Origin: Druceiella hillmani
Lineage: Eukaryota; Arthropoda; Insecta; Lepidoptera; Hepialidae
Direction: 5' to 3'
Assembly (NCBI GenBank): GCA_039881145.1
Contig: JAYKKI010000077.1
Coordinates: 4,100,501 to 4,164,500, forward strand
Length of the DNA stretch: 64,000 nt
Below are positions 13,401 through 28,400 of the stretch, one piece after another. The notes beneath the pieces are model-generated. The model ran no database searches and was not told the origin of the DNA. It was given only the letters and a program-made list of their open reading frames with translations. Each line of letters begins with the position of its first letter. The first letter of the stretch is position 1. The position numbers and the translations under genes were made by a program.

Positions 13401-16400
13401 TTATTTTCTAAGTATATTAGTAATAGTAGTTTAACGAAATGTTAGTTAGAACACAGAAAACGAAATTATTACAAAATAAAATAAGTATTACTTAATTTTC
13501 AAGAAATGACTAAAACAACTTTTAAAAACATAAAATACACTGATGTGTAAAAATAAACCAAATACGTTAACATTCTAAAGAAAAAAATACAACAATTATA
13601 TCACAAAGAACTCAAAATATATATTATAAATACACAAAGTACACTAATATTTCACATTACTATATTGAAATACACTAATATTTCATAGAAAAATTAGAAA
13701 ACAATTAACCACAGTGCACATGAACATGAATCACATCACAATGAACTTAAAACGTGAAATCACTAAAATATTTAATATAAATACACTACATACATCATAA
13801 CAATTACAGATTATCACACTTATATCACAGAAATATCAGATTCTGCGCTTTTTCTATTGAGTTTCTTGTATGTGAATTTCAATTTCTTTAAAATATTGTA
13901 GAACGTCGTCCTTTTGAAATTAGGTAATTTTATCAATCTTGGCGGGTGCGGCAAAGGCGAGCGGATGCGTCCTTCTTCTATATTCCCGAACTGTATTGTA
14001 CACTGTGCTTAGATCAACACCGGTAATTTCAGCCATTTGCTTTGCTACGTATATTTTGTAAATGTGTTTTTCCTTGGGCGTAATCTTTTCTACGTATTTA
14101 TATACGTTTATTAAAGTGGTTTTTTCTTTCGAGCTTAATCATTCTTCTTAGAGCGTTTCTTCATGGGCGATGAACATGTTAGAATCCCGCCGCTAGCACA
14201 TATGCCATTTTATTTACACAATAAAAATACACTTTAACAATAACTCATATAACAAACCGAACTTAACGCTATGAAACAAACAATAATATAATAAACTTAA
14301 TGTAATACAAAGTAATGAAAACAATTTACAAAACGCCAAAAAATCAGCGAGCAATAATTGCAAACGTCAAAGTCGTTCAAAATTATAATGGGAAAATACG
14401 TTCGCTAGTGCGGACTGGAACACCGATGCTTCGCCGTCATGTTGTTCTCTTTGCTAGCGGTGCGCACCAAAAGTTGGCATACATGGGAATACACAGGTAA
14501 CAAAAAAATATAATTGATCTCCTGAATCTGTAAGCAATTTGACATAAGAATTGTACTAGTGTACATATACTAGTTGTACGCTCGGATTAATTCAAATTTA
14601 TTTAGTTCTATGTACATTTCTATATGGCTTCTTCAATACTATTATGAAGTTTCGTGTTTGTGGAACAGATAAGACTGACGGATGATTATATGGATTCGCA
14701 TTGGTTCTCCTCAAAGCAAAAATTAATAATTTAATTTTACTAAACATACATATAATAAAAGTTAATGACATACTGTGCAGTAAACATTGTCATAATGCTT
14801 AGACTTGTAGTGTAATCCTATATATTACATTTTCTTTTGGCGGTACCGTTCCGACGTAGTTTTTATCGATAATAAAAAAATTTGAACATAACATATATCT
14901 GTCTCGCTCGAACAGTGCATATAGATCGTATTGTGTCATTAGTGCATATGTATTCAAATTGCACTTAATCAATTACAGCCATCCGCTAACTCTGTCTGGG
15001 TGAAAAAATAAAATCAATTATTTTTTTTCACAAATTGTCCCGTAAAATTCCTAAGCAAAAACCAGGTATTTTTATTTGATATGAAGCAGGTATCTTTATC
15101 TGATAAACGGAGGATTTTATGAAACTCCAACGAAAGTACGGTTTTATAATAGTAGGGTAATTCACATGAAATGGCCAATTGAAAAATTTCACTGTTTTTA
15201 CTCTAGATGTCGTAGCTAAATCTAGTGAGCGGCTGCTACCCGAACATGTACTTTGCCGTATACGTTGTGGTATTGAAAACAATTAAAAAGCATTTTTATC
15301 TTCAAAATTTAAATTTACTTAAGGTTTTTTAGTATATTGATATTTGATGTTGTAGTGTTAATATTTATAAAATTTATTATGCTTTTACTATTTTTTCGTT
15401 GAATACAATAACCCATTGATAACATAACCTCAAATCGAATAACAAATTCATAAATGGCGCTAAATTTAGATTCCAGATTATACTTTCCAGATTATGCTTA
15501 CATGATAATAATAAAAATGACAGAGTTATTGAAGAGATTTCAATGATACTTGAGGATCCTATGTCTGAACGGGTTCAAGGAGGATGCTCAATCTAATGAG
15601 ATGCTCACAAAAGGATACGCCTTCAAAGTACCTGACTGATATCTACCCAGTTGTAGAACTGCTTAATAGCGTCCGGAAACATGTGCAAGCAAGTAGCAAA
15701 GAGAAAAAAAAGAGAAGAAGAAGAAAGAGTACATTAGAGAAAAAAAAGAGAAAGTAAAAATAAAAAGATTATGAAGAAAAATCTTAATATTGATAAGCAA
15801 AAAATGAAATTATATTCAAGTTCTGAGGAAGAAACGATAGAATTAGCCGGTGAAAATTGCGGTCCCGAAAATAATATATATGATACGTGGAATACGATGA
15901 AAATTACTACGAAACTGAAAAAATAAAAGATTAGCTGCTATAAATTGTTTGTAAATTATCACTATTCTTTATAAATTGCACTCCATTATTATTATTTATA
16001 AATTGCACTCCATTCAACAATTATTGTAATTCTTGTGGCAAAAAAATTAAGAAACAAGAAACGGAAATTAAAAACTTGTACGAGAAAAAAGCAAAAAGTA
16101 CCGGAAAAGGCAAAGGGAGAGGAAAAATGAGTCGGAAATTAAATGGCCATCTTATTTCTAACAGATTTTAACATTAAAGCTTTTAAAAAAAAACATTATC
16201 CTAAATTGCATATATAATTTGTAGACTACATTGAAAAATAGTTTAGTACCAACATTTATTTGACAAGAAAATAACATGTCACAATGTTTGTTTAATTATC
16301 TATACGCCAAATATACCATAACTATATCTGCGTATAAGGTAATCAGATCTAGAAATATAGCAGCGTAAGCTGACATATTGTAGCTATCTCACTCTAACAC

Positions 16401-19400
16401 CTTATAAAATTAGTGAATAGCACATATGGTCTAGGTTTTTTTAGCGTCGAGATTTTGATTATTTTCACAAATTGTTTGAAACGCCTGACTATTTCGCAAA
16501 AAAAGTGGAGGGTTGCCAATTTTTCCGTGTAAAATTTTAGAATTCGTATCAATAAAATAATGGTATAATACTTGTATTTATAACATTTTTTATAGTGAGA
16601 CTTTCTGAAGTTTTTTTGTGTTTAGGCTTTATATTTATACTGAAAGGAAAAAGTGTAATTCAGGTTCAGCACTAACACCACCATCGTCACCGGGCGGCGC
16701 GGCAGCAGCACCCTGGCGTGCCAGGCTGGCGACCATCAAAAACTCTTTCCTTGGCTCCCCGCGCTTTCACAGAAGGAAAATGCAAAGTTGGTCAATACTA
16801 TTTTATTAGATTTATGCTGCTCTGTTTTCCTTATAGAATGTTTCAGATATGGCTCTGTGATTACTTTCAAAATTTGCCAAATTTCAAGATTCAATTTCAA
16901 GTTTTGATTTGTGAAAACGAATAATTATAGAGACATAAAAAATATGTTGTTAAATGGAAAAAGTAACTTGAAAAATTTAGATTTTAATAAAACAATTATA
17001 TTTATAAAAACAAACATAATACATTACCAAGAAATCAAAATTGAATATTGTTTCTGGTTTATGTAAGAAAATGTAATTTGTCAATCGGCTTGCAGTGACA
17101 TCATACCATCAAAGTTAGTCTATTAATATATGTACAAGTTTCTGTTTTCATGATTTATTAAAGTGAATTTAACAAACTTGTCTAAGGTTAACACAATAAT
17201 GATTATGATTTGTTCGGAAATTTGGATTTTTTGAGTATGTAGATGAAAAACTTACTTGTTGAATGAGGTTATGTTTTATGATAACCTTACTTATTTTTTG
17301 AAAGTTACAAAACCAAAGCTCTGCTTTACTTTCCATATTTACAATAATTCTGACAATTGTTGTTATTGTTAATTTAGGTTCTGATGGCTTCATTCTAAAT
17401 TTACATACAAAAAGATGAGGAATTACAGCCCTATATAAAAAAGTTTGTGTTCAATAAATTTGTACTTTATCAGTTTTCATTATCATCCTGTTTTCTAAAA
17501 ATATTATGTACAATTAAAAAAGTAAAAACAAATCAATTTCACAAGTATGAACAATGGTTGTTATGTATATTATATACATATATGTAAATAGCGTTCAGTA
17601 TTAGGAGGTTGTTTTCTAAGACATGTTGAACTAATTTGTCTCTATTTTTTCTTTTCCCACAGCAGTAAGCTGCTAATACTTTCTCTTCTCCTCGATCTCG
17701 TTGGCCAATTTGGGCATTGAAGTCATTTATCAGGACCATATTTTGTCTACTAAGGTTGTATACATTTGTAGTCCGTCATAAAAATCTTCTACTTCTTGAT
17801 CTGTAGTTTCTGTTCTAAATGCTGCATATGTTTGTGTTATTAATATCAGCATAGAGTTAAAAAACAAATTCTCAGTAGAGGCATTCTATCTTCTCTATGA
17901 AGCATTCTATAATTGATTTGTGTTCTTTTTTAATGAGGAATCTGATTCCATATAGATCTTTTCTTTTACCTATATTGTAGGATATGCGTTTGTCATCTTC
18001 TGTAATCCGTACCTGGTTCTAATTTCTGCTATACCAATGAGATTTTAGAAAGATTATTCTTCAGTGAATTCTAACAAATTTTCATTTGATAAAAAAGATC
18101 TCATATTGTGGAACAACTTTGGTAGAGGGCGTTGGTCTTTATCCTCTATGGAGACAAATCGGCTTATTGTCATGTATAATTTCTATGAATAAAATTTATA
18201 TTTTTTTAACTCTGTGGAATTTGACACAATTAAAAACAGTTTATTAGGAAACTTGTGTACACCTCTTTTAAAGGAACTGTCGTTATTGGTTGAAGGACAA
18301 CCCATTTTAGAATTTTATTATAAATTAACACACTGTAAATTATTTATTATCATTTAATAACAGAACTTATTTCGCAAACTTTTTCTAGAACTTTTAAGGG
18401 GATGTTTCAATGGTATGATGCCACATCACATGACCTAGCGTTTTAGTGTGAATTTTCAAAACATATAGCAACACATAAGCCTTTAATTTTATTAATAAAT
18501 AACATATATTATTATTTTTTTTATTTTACTATGATTACTAGTAATACGTGAGTTCCCCATTTATAACAAAGTAAGTTCCAAATCTTAGTTTCCTAATTCT
18601 TAAATATATTATCAATCAAATATTTAGTTAAATTTTATATGATTTTGAATGTTACGTTCGCCTGTAGTAGACAAACTGAATAGTAAAAAAAACGTCAATC
18701 TGATATCGGTCACGTTACATATTATTATAAAAAGCTAAGATTCATACGATTAATGCAATCTTTCTCTACTTTGATAAACTTTGTCAAAAGAATTTCGGTA
18801 CGCCTAGTTCCACATTGAATGTTGTATCACATGTGCTACTATGACCATTTAAATTTTTTTCATTACGTTGTTATATCTGTCACTAATACAAAGCTAATCA
18901 CTTAAGAGAACATCTTAACGATTTAGTAAATATTAATTATCCATCAAAAGTAACTATAGTAATTTACTTTATTCATTAAAACTGCTACACTGACAGCTAC
19001 GTTTATTATCTTAAGAAATTGGTGATCTGGTTTATAAATTGCTTTGATTTTATAGTATATTATTATTTAACAGCCTCCTCAGAAGAAGTACACCTTACAC
19101 CTGAGTCGTCGCCGGAGTTGACAAAGCGGTCCTGGTTTGGTTCACTGCTACTAGCTGCCGACAAGGAAGAGACTTTTACAGCCCTCGTCAAGGGGAAACC
19201 CCTGGCCACTGTCAAGGCAGATCTAATTCATGCCTTCCTTAGTGTAAGTTTAATGTAACTTTGATTAATTAAGGTTGTATAAATATTTGCAATTATACGT
19301 AATATATACTTATTATAGATAAGGAAAAATACATTTATAGTCAATGTTTTTAACTATAGCTGAATAGGAGAATGTAGATCGTGCAGATCTGCGAAGAAAT

Positions 19401-22400
19401 GTGTTTATATATGCTGTGTGATGTATTGCGTTGCATATTTGCTTTTATAGTTAAAACGATGAGTAAGCTCAAGTTTTTTACAAATGAAGACATTGAACTT
19501 AATGACATTAGATGGAGACATGCACATAATTTGGCAAGGAGATCTTATGAAAGAGGCAGGTATTTGTTAAAATTTGCCTATGTGTTTATATAGGCAAATT
19601 AAAAAAAAACCGATGGTTAAGTGTTCACACCATATTACAAGTCACTGATGGATAAGTGTGGTTATGATTATGGAGAAAGTTAAGGCAATAATGTGCCATT
19701 TATGATTTGGAATGAACTTAAAAAAATTTTGAAAAATTTTGGCGAGTTGATTTCCATGAACATTAAATGCAAACCTGTGCAAGTTGAATTATTTTGAATT
19801 TTTTAATTGGTATGAAGCAGAGGGCATTTTAACAATGAATCATTAATGCAATTACGGCAGCCCCAAAAGATTTGTCAGATTTTTTCCATTATAGAGTGGC
19901 ATTGGAAAATTGTCTACAAGTCGAAAAAAAATGATCTAAAAGTCGAAAACCATTTTTCGCAGGCATTTATTTTCACCTTCTTTTTTTTACTTTTAAGACT
20001 ACCTTCGATACACACGCACTTTCTATATTTATGTACTTTAATGTATACAATTGATACATACGGTGGACTTATTGCTACGGGAGCAATTTCTTACAGACAA
20101 TCAGAACAGCAGTTCAGTTCCGCTTGATGAGCGGCCTGGAATCGAACCTTGGGTCCCCGTGGTGCGCCGCACCGTCTAGGGTCTGACCAATCCAATACAC
20201 CACGGCGACGACATTTTAGCATTTCATAGTTTTGTTCATGCTACTCTATCCTTACTTTGCCTCTTTCTGCTCTCTTAAGCATCCTTTTACTTTGGTTTCA
20301 TCATGTATAAAATAAGATATGAAATAACGCAAGGACGACAATGTTATATAATTATTCGAAGTGTAAATGATATATTGGAGCTTGCCGGGAATTCACTGGC
20401 TAGTTATCTGTCTATAATTGTATTTATCACATATAAAGTTGTTAAAAGATTGATTTAAAACTTCAACATTCCATTCAAAGTATTAAATGTAAAGTTATGA
20501 AAGAAACCTATGAAATTTTTTTTATGGTAAACTGTTGTCATTTTTATATGAGATCAATATAGATTGTTTAATCTCCATACAGATAGTTTATTTTTTTAAA
20601 TTCTTAAAAAATCCAAAAAAGTTACCTAAACCGGTCAGTTCCTGTAGCTAAGATTTTTATTAATTAATGGATAAGATATTTAAATAAGGTTGAGTTGGCA
20701 ATCCACTTATTTCTTTAAATTACAGATAGCGGAGTTGTCTCACAGTGTACTGAGCCCCATGTCTTTCCGAGTAGAGTACAAGCGAGGTTCTACAGCACCA
20801 GCCATGTTCCAGAGGCATGTGCGATTTCAGGTACATGCGGCAGTGTTTATTTTTTATATTTTATAGAAAAGACTCTCAATGTAAATAGGGATTTACTTTC
20901 TATGTCTGTGTTCATAGCCAGAAATAAATTATACTAGATTTTTTAAGAAGAGCTTATTACGGCAAAACTATCAGTAGCAAACTTCATGTCATCTCTGCGA
21001 ATTCAGGCAATTTAGACTTAAGAAGTTAATATTTCAATATAAGAAGACAATATTTCTCGAGTGTAGAACTCAATATACCGACATGGTGTGAAACCGTTTT
21101 GTAGCAAACTTCACATTATTTTGCTGAATGTGATGATACAAGTAATTAATTTAATAATGATATGAAATAGGCAAATAATGTATAAATTACTAATTTTATA
21201 TCATCGTTTTATACTTTCATATGCATCCTTTTTTCAATTCTTAATTCAAATAAATTTATCTTATATTTTTAATAATGCTCAATACAATTAAATAAAATAT
21301 AGAAGTTTTGCTTCTGTCCTGTAGTCCACATAGTTCACATACTTTTGTAATATCTTTCAGTATTTCATTTTTCAATCATTTTTTTTATAAACACTTTTAC
21401 TATTATTATAAAACATAATTTTGAAGGTTTTAAAGGTTAATGTTAGCTATTATTGGTCTATTTTGAAAGAAATTATCTCACTCGAAATAGGCTCTCGCAT
21501 GTTTATAGTGATATTATTGTAACATACAAGGAGAAAAAATCAAGCGATATGTTATTTATTCAGAATTTTTAATATTCTAATTGAGCATTTAAGTTGCCTT
21601 TATAATTTTGTCTTTTTCTATTTATTATTTCTATTTACTTATTCATGTGTTTTCTTTATATCTTAGCCATATTTGTTACTATTAGAGCAAACCCTTTAAT
21701 TTAAATTAAAAAAATTGGAATGATATATTGATAGAAAGATTTCAGGTTTGAAAGAAAACACAAGAAATAAAAGTCGGAAAGGAATCTTTTGAATGTCTAT
21801 ACTTAGTGGCGTAGCTAGAATGAGTGGCCGATATTGATCGTATCACGCTAAGGCGGAAAATTGTTAAAATTTTTTAAAAATCGGATAAATTTCAAGTATG
21901 ATTTTATTTTATATAATACAAGTGGAGAGTCATTAATATTCATATTGGAATATTATAGTGTAATAATAGTTGTTTTCTTATACATACATTCTTACATATT
22001 GATGTATGGAAGAGAAAGTTGGGTATGGTAAAAACAGAATGAGAGTAGAATTAATGTGGTGGAAATACATTCCCTGAGAAATATGTGTGGTTTAAAGTTT
22101 AATTACAACATAAATAATATTGTGATAGGTTAATGGGTAGAATTGAAAGAAGGTATTCTGACAAAAATTGTGAAGGGAATTATTCCGCAGTTTGGTCATG
22201 TAAAAAAGACACGCACATGATTATGCAGAGATGGATGGTCAGGAAGGATAGGGGCGTCTCAGGGAGAAGTATCTCGATTAAATTGGCAAAGACTGAGAAA
22301 GGGCCAACTGAAGAGCACCTGAAACCAAAGAGTATTTATGAAAGGGGTGATGAAAGTTGAAGAAGCGAGGGAGACACGGCAGGATAGTAGTAAGTGAAAA

Positions 22401-25400
22401 TCCATAGTCTCTATCTTACCCCTCTGGGAGACAGGCGTGAGTTAGGTGATGTATGCACAAACACTTTAAGTCTCTTCTGTCTAGCTTTAACAGCTGCAAA
22501 TTTGGAAATCACATCTTCAAAGTTTATGTTAGCACATAAATATTGGTGGATGTATTGACTATACAATTAATTGAATAATCAATACTTCCAACAAAAATTG
22601 CTTTATTTTTTGCTTTAATAATAGCTTGCACTCTCCCATGTTCGCTGCTCATAATAGCTGCATTGTCATAACCTTGGGAACAACACATCATAACATCTAA
22701 ACTATCATTTTCAAGCTTCTTAAGAATTTCTTCACTTAGACCAGAGACTTTTTCTTCTTTTTACCATTAGGTTTCTTTTAATAAAACCATTCTATTGACA
22801 GACAGCGAATATCAGCTTTTATTTTTAAACTGTGCCTAAATACAATAACAGGGGAGAAGGGCCTATCCTTCTCTGTTTTTGGAAATGTTCGCTTCCTTTC
22901 TTTATCATCTGAATGCGAACATTATCAGGAATGGGTGTACTCCAATGATACACATCTCTCAAGTCCTGAAGTGATCCATTAACGTAAGTATTGTCTTTGA
23001 TAATAAGCATTTTCAGTATTATAGTCATTTTTAGTATTTTTATCTGATTCGTCTTCTTGATGGTTTGTCATCATTAATACTGAATTATCATAATTGCATT
23101 CTAAAGATGAACTCATATTATCTGAATGATTCCTGGCTTCAACGTGAGAATTAATTTCTTTTGATGAACTTTGGCTGTCATCAGTTTTTATAACATATTT
23201 AAAGATGGATCTAGACGTATTCTGAACTACATCCATTTTAGTCTGTTTGGCCGTTCTCTGCTGAAACCCACTTTTTATTTTAGATGTGTGAACTCCCCAA
23301 GACATTTTTCTTTTTTTAGGTACTTAGTAATATTCTCAATGAATAGCATCGACATCCTAACGTATACTAATGTTTTATAATAAATAATCTTTTTTAACTA
23401 AGGATGTCGCTTTTTAACTAAGGATGTAGCAAACATGTTCAGCTTAAAACAAAAGTTATTTAGCTGTTTAAAAGAATCAACAAAAAAATTAAAAGGTGTG
23501 CATTACATTTCCCAAGTTGAGTAATAAAGAACCTTTAAATGCTAATTCAAAAATTATGCAAGAGTTATTTTATAATACTTCCTTATACTCCATTGTAATG
23601 ACTAAATTGTAAATCATTATCGTATAAATACTTGTATTTTTAGGTCATTTGGTGATTGAAATTCAATACCATATTTTGAGTGGTTTTATTATTAATTTCC
23701 CGAGCAAGCAAAGTTATAATATGTGAGCATTTATGTCGCAATATTGTGACATAGGTCTAGGGGTTAAGCATGCAATATGCTCATGAAATACCATTTAACC
23801 TTTTGACACCTTAACTATCTGTGAGGTGATAATCAGATGCATGAATGAGATTCCTTGCAACTGATCCAATTTGTCCAAAGATGACCTCCGATGATAATCA
23901 ATTGCGTGAATGTACAATATACGAGGGGCCATTTTTAAGTTTGCGGAATGGAGGGTAAGGAGTGAGAATAAAAATACAAAATTATTTTCTATTTCAATAT
24001 ATTCACCTGCTACCCCAATACATTTTTCAGATCTTTCAATTAGCTTATGTATACCTTCATAAAAAAGTGTTTCGTCTTTGCCCAAAAAATAAAACAATGC
24101 GGCTCGTGTGAATAAAACAACACGGCGTGTGCGTCGTGTAAAAGCAGTGACACCTTTGGTAATATCAATTGGAAGCTTGCTTTTCTGTTGTACAGAAGTG
24201 CATAACCAAGTTATTTTACCATAACTCACGGATAAAAATAGCAGTTAAAGATTTTTCCAACTGCTGACCATAGTCTGAACATTATCCATTTCCAGTGAAG
24301 AGTCAACACCTTAGAGAAAATGCAACACTTTTTTCTCTTCATTCTCTCCCTTAATTTTGATGTGATAATCTGTGGATTATCTGAAATAGAAATGTATCGG
24401 AGGTATTAAAGAAATAAAAATTTACATATTTGGTTGTCCTCATAAATCCACAATATTACATTTCTTAAAATATTGTTTAATTAAAATTCATATCACGAAC
24501 ATAATTTTCATAACTAAATACCATTTTTGAATCATCATCATGAACCTTGTCCCAATCTGGCCCCGTGGTTTAAATCAATGATTTATATGTCAGTGTGTAA
24601 TAATGTATGAGCACACAAACGAAGGAAATATGTTAATCTCTATGATATATAGCATAAAGAAATTGGTTATCCTAATATTATTGACATACAAACTATGCAC
24701 TGTGCACTGGTATATATTATGAAATTATACAAATGAGGTCCAGATCCCAAAGTAATTGGGACAGTTCCTCTAAGCTTTTTGTTTCAAGTGAATATGTTTC
24801 TTATAGTTTCTTAACACCTCTAAGCAAAAATGCATTTGCATCTTGCAATTATCTCTGTATATTTCTTGTAAATGCTGATAGTTTCTTCAGGTTTTCACAC
24901 TGTATAGAATAATTAAAAGGGAGAATGAAATTACTGACAGCATGCTGAAAGATTTAAAAGGAGCACTGGTTCGGTTTTATTCTTGGTTCTTTTTAGTGAA
25001 CATATAGATGAGGGTAAAAAGTGTACTGTGCCCCTATGGAACTTAAGAAGAGTTTAATGTACAAGAGTAATGATATATGGATGAATTGGACTCATTGTAT
25101 TATGATAGCAGAGCCTAATCTAGAATTTTGCAGAGTTTACAATTTGTTGTCATAATGTGTCATATACTATGTATACTTCTATACAAAACATGTCTTTGAT
25201 AAACAATTTCAACTCCATTTAATTTGCTTTAAGCAAGTTAAACACAATTGAAATGACAATATGTCATAAGACTTACAGAAATTTATGCTACAGAATAAAA
25301 AGAGTAAATATTTTAGAAGAAACCCATATCGAAGGGTAATTACGACTATAAATAAATAATATAAAGAAATTATTTTTATGTTAAAAAAGAGGATTAGAAA

Positions 25401-28400
25401 AAAGGATTTCTAAAAAAAATCTAGTCATTGGCTGGAGCCTCGCTCGAGTGTATTTTTTATTAAAACACATGTTATAGCATCAAATCCTCCTTATTGAGTA
25501 AAAAATAATGAGTTTTATTCTGCATAAATTATGCTATTTCTATGTTTAAAAAATTAGCTTACATATCAATTTGAATCATAAACTATGGAACCATTTAGAA
25601 GTGAATGAATTATAAATAAGTCTTGGCAATAAACAAAGTTGTATGTAACAATCAACACATTATTCTCTTACACATTTTATATGCATGCACGATTTGGTAC
25701 ACTTTGTTGCTCGGTTGCATAGTTATTAGATACCAAACAAACTTAAAAATGAAACAAACTTTTGCATTTATAATATTAGTAAATATCTATTATTTAACTA
25801 TTAAAACATCAAAAAAGATGTGAGTGGTCAAAATTGAGGTATGATGAAAGATAATGAAAGAAGACATGAAAACAGAAGAGAGATTATAAAAGAATTTAAG
25901 ACAACGAATGTAGGAATGGAAGAAGAGCTTACATTGTTTGTGTTGCCAAAGTAAGACGAATTAAAATGGTAATGGAATTAATTGATTGTTTTTTTCAGTG
26001 TTCTTTCATTTGCATTGTTTGTGTGTATTCATTTAAATTTATCTGTATTTATATTTTTACCTAGATTTTTGCTAATTATGCTAACATCTTAAATTTAATC
26101 GACTTTCAGGTTGATATATCGACGATAACAAAGACACCAGGAGAGAATGGGAAGGAATACCTTTACGCCATCACTTTTACACTTTTATCAGGTGAGGAAC
26201 ATCAACATTGACATTGTCCAATATGAACTATAAAATGGATGGGTTGCGAAATTAACCAGAGTTCGAAATTCAGCCTTCATCATAGAATCACCCGCACAAG
26301 TTACTGTCTTGTTTCAAGGTTTATTTATAGAATTATATAGTAGTATGCTTCTACCTACTTCTTAACTAACTATTTCTATTTGTAAAGCGCTGATTTTATT
26401 TACTTATGACTTTAGCAATTCCTTAAAGACTGAATGAGGAATGTTAGAATCTGAGAAAGAAAAAAATGCATTAAATAAGCAAAGAATTACATGGTGTGCT
26501 ATAGAGACAAAACAGAATTTTATATGGAATAATATAATTTTACGATTTCCCAGTGCTGTCTCTTTCTAATACGAAAACTGCCTAACATCTCATTGTATAT
26601 GTAAACTTGATCATCATGTTTCGCAGGCAACATCCGCAGGTTTCGTCGTGTATGCGAGCATGTGCAGGCAGCTGTGTGTCGTGCGCCCGGTCCTAGAGCT
26701 GCTTCCCAGCTGCCACCGTCGCCCCGCGCCAGGCGTCGTCTGCATCATGGTGTGTAGACATGCCAAGTTTTACAATTTATTAGTTTTCAGCTAAGTATTT
26801 AAGACAGGAATGAATGGAGTTACCGTGTACTAGTCCTAAAGAGGGATCCAAAGATGAAATTCAGATCTAGCATGTCGGTTATAACAAATGTGAGCTATGA
26901 ACAAATAGACAAGAGACAGGGACTTGTGGAAGTTGATAGTTTTATCAGGGCCTTAAAGTTATTTTCTGATATCTACTATCAGGTGGGCTTTAAGTCCACA
27001 AAATAAAAAATATTAATTTACTTAAGGATGTTAAGAAGATTTAACTTTTTATATCCGCTATTCACATTTTCATGGTGTGTTGAAAATATTAATAACCATG
27101 GAGCTACAATAAATTTAATTGAGAAGCCAGGTTAAGCAGCAAAAATAACACTTTTCATCACTTTGCTAAGCGAAATAAAAATACTTTGAAATACAAATAA
27201 TTCGTTTGTCACTTTTTCTCATTTAAGCAATTATCTTTACTAATAACATTTATATCTTTTCCGTTTCCCATTAATTTCAACTGTCTTTTTCACTTCTGAC
27301 GCACACGCATATAGTTTATTATGTATGGCAACTCCAGTAAACCTGCTGTCGACCTGTTTTTGTAAAGACCAACAGTTTTTGTAAAGACTTATGAACTGTA
27401 TAAGTAAATTGATAAATTTAGTTTTTTAAATATAGTTATAGAGAAGTCGACAGTAAAATAAATTAAGCACTACGCAGTTTAGATTACAAAATCAGAAGCA
27501 ATAGATTTCTCTAGAAATCTACTATTTGCAGAGATCGATATGTCAGAACCTAGTTTATTTGGCCTTTGTTTCTGATTGATGCCGGCTATTGACCTTTTTT
27601 ATTTTTAATGTTTTTGTAAAATGAGAATATGAGAATATCCTATCACATTATTTCTAAATATTAATTTAAATACAATGATACAAGTATAGAAACATTCTCT
27701 AGAGTTACTAAAATAAAAATATTTCATGGACTCTAACCAATAGAAAAAATTGTTTAACATTTTTATTTACCTAGCAGGTATGGAGCATCCCGATAGCCCA
27801 GAGACTCCACAGCATCAGCAGCATGGCCGACAGGTGAGTCAGTTAATGTAAAATGCACAGAACAGACACATACAGAATGGACCCGACCCATACAAACCCA
27901 TGTAAAAAAAGAATCACCCTTTTCATACCTTCCCAAACGCTGTCAAAGTGACTCCCCTCTCCTCACTTCACCCTTCCTGACCGAAGACGTGTAATTATTA
28001 TTAATGCCCAAAGATTGCGTAATCTCTTACTGTCTATTGCTCATAAGTGGCTTTATAAAAGAAAAATAAATTTTTATTTCTATGAATTTATTTATTAAAA
28101 CCACGAAAACCAAGAAAATTTAAATAAACTCAAAAATGCAGTTGTCAATAGCATCAGGGTTCTGTAAGTAGCTTTCTGGCATCACTAGGTGGTAATTGCA
28201 TATATGAAAGTGGGCAGCTTGTACTTCTCAAAACAAACAAACAATACACAAATATAGATACCATTATAGAAATATTTTGTAATTTATTAATGGAGCGGGC
28301 CGGTACAACCAAAAAGACTAATTTGTTCATAAACATAAGATGTTTATAAATTTTTTACATTATACTTAATAAAATCACATATCATATCAAATAACTAACA

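Noticed and set aside
15028..15282. An 84-codon minus-strand open frame with a repeated YQIKIP
   Set aside because: The repeat comes from a short local duplication (ATTTGATATGAAGCAGGTAT); no family similarity.
17094..18430. Terminal inverted repeats (CATCATACCAT and ATGGTATGATG) bracketing the endonuclease remnant
   Set aside because: Only about 11 bases match well and non-LTR elements do not have inverted ends. Probably chance or two copies of a small repeat.
20131..20209. A functional tRNA gene on the minus strand
   Set aside because: A and B boxes are present, but the acceptor stem and T arm do not pair, and an A-tail-like tract follows. A SINE fits better.
23795..23916. Extension of the mariner protein to 23795 ([19 protein letters not shown])
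   Set aside because: The sequence continues in frame past the probable terminal repeat at 23917, so it is flanking DNA read through, not transposase.
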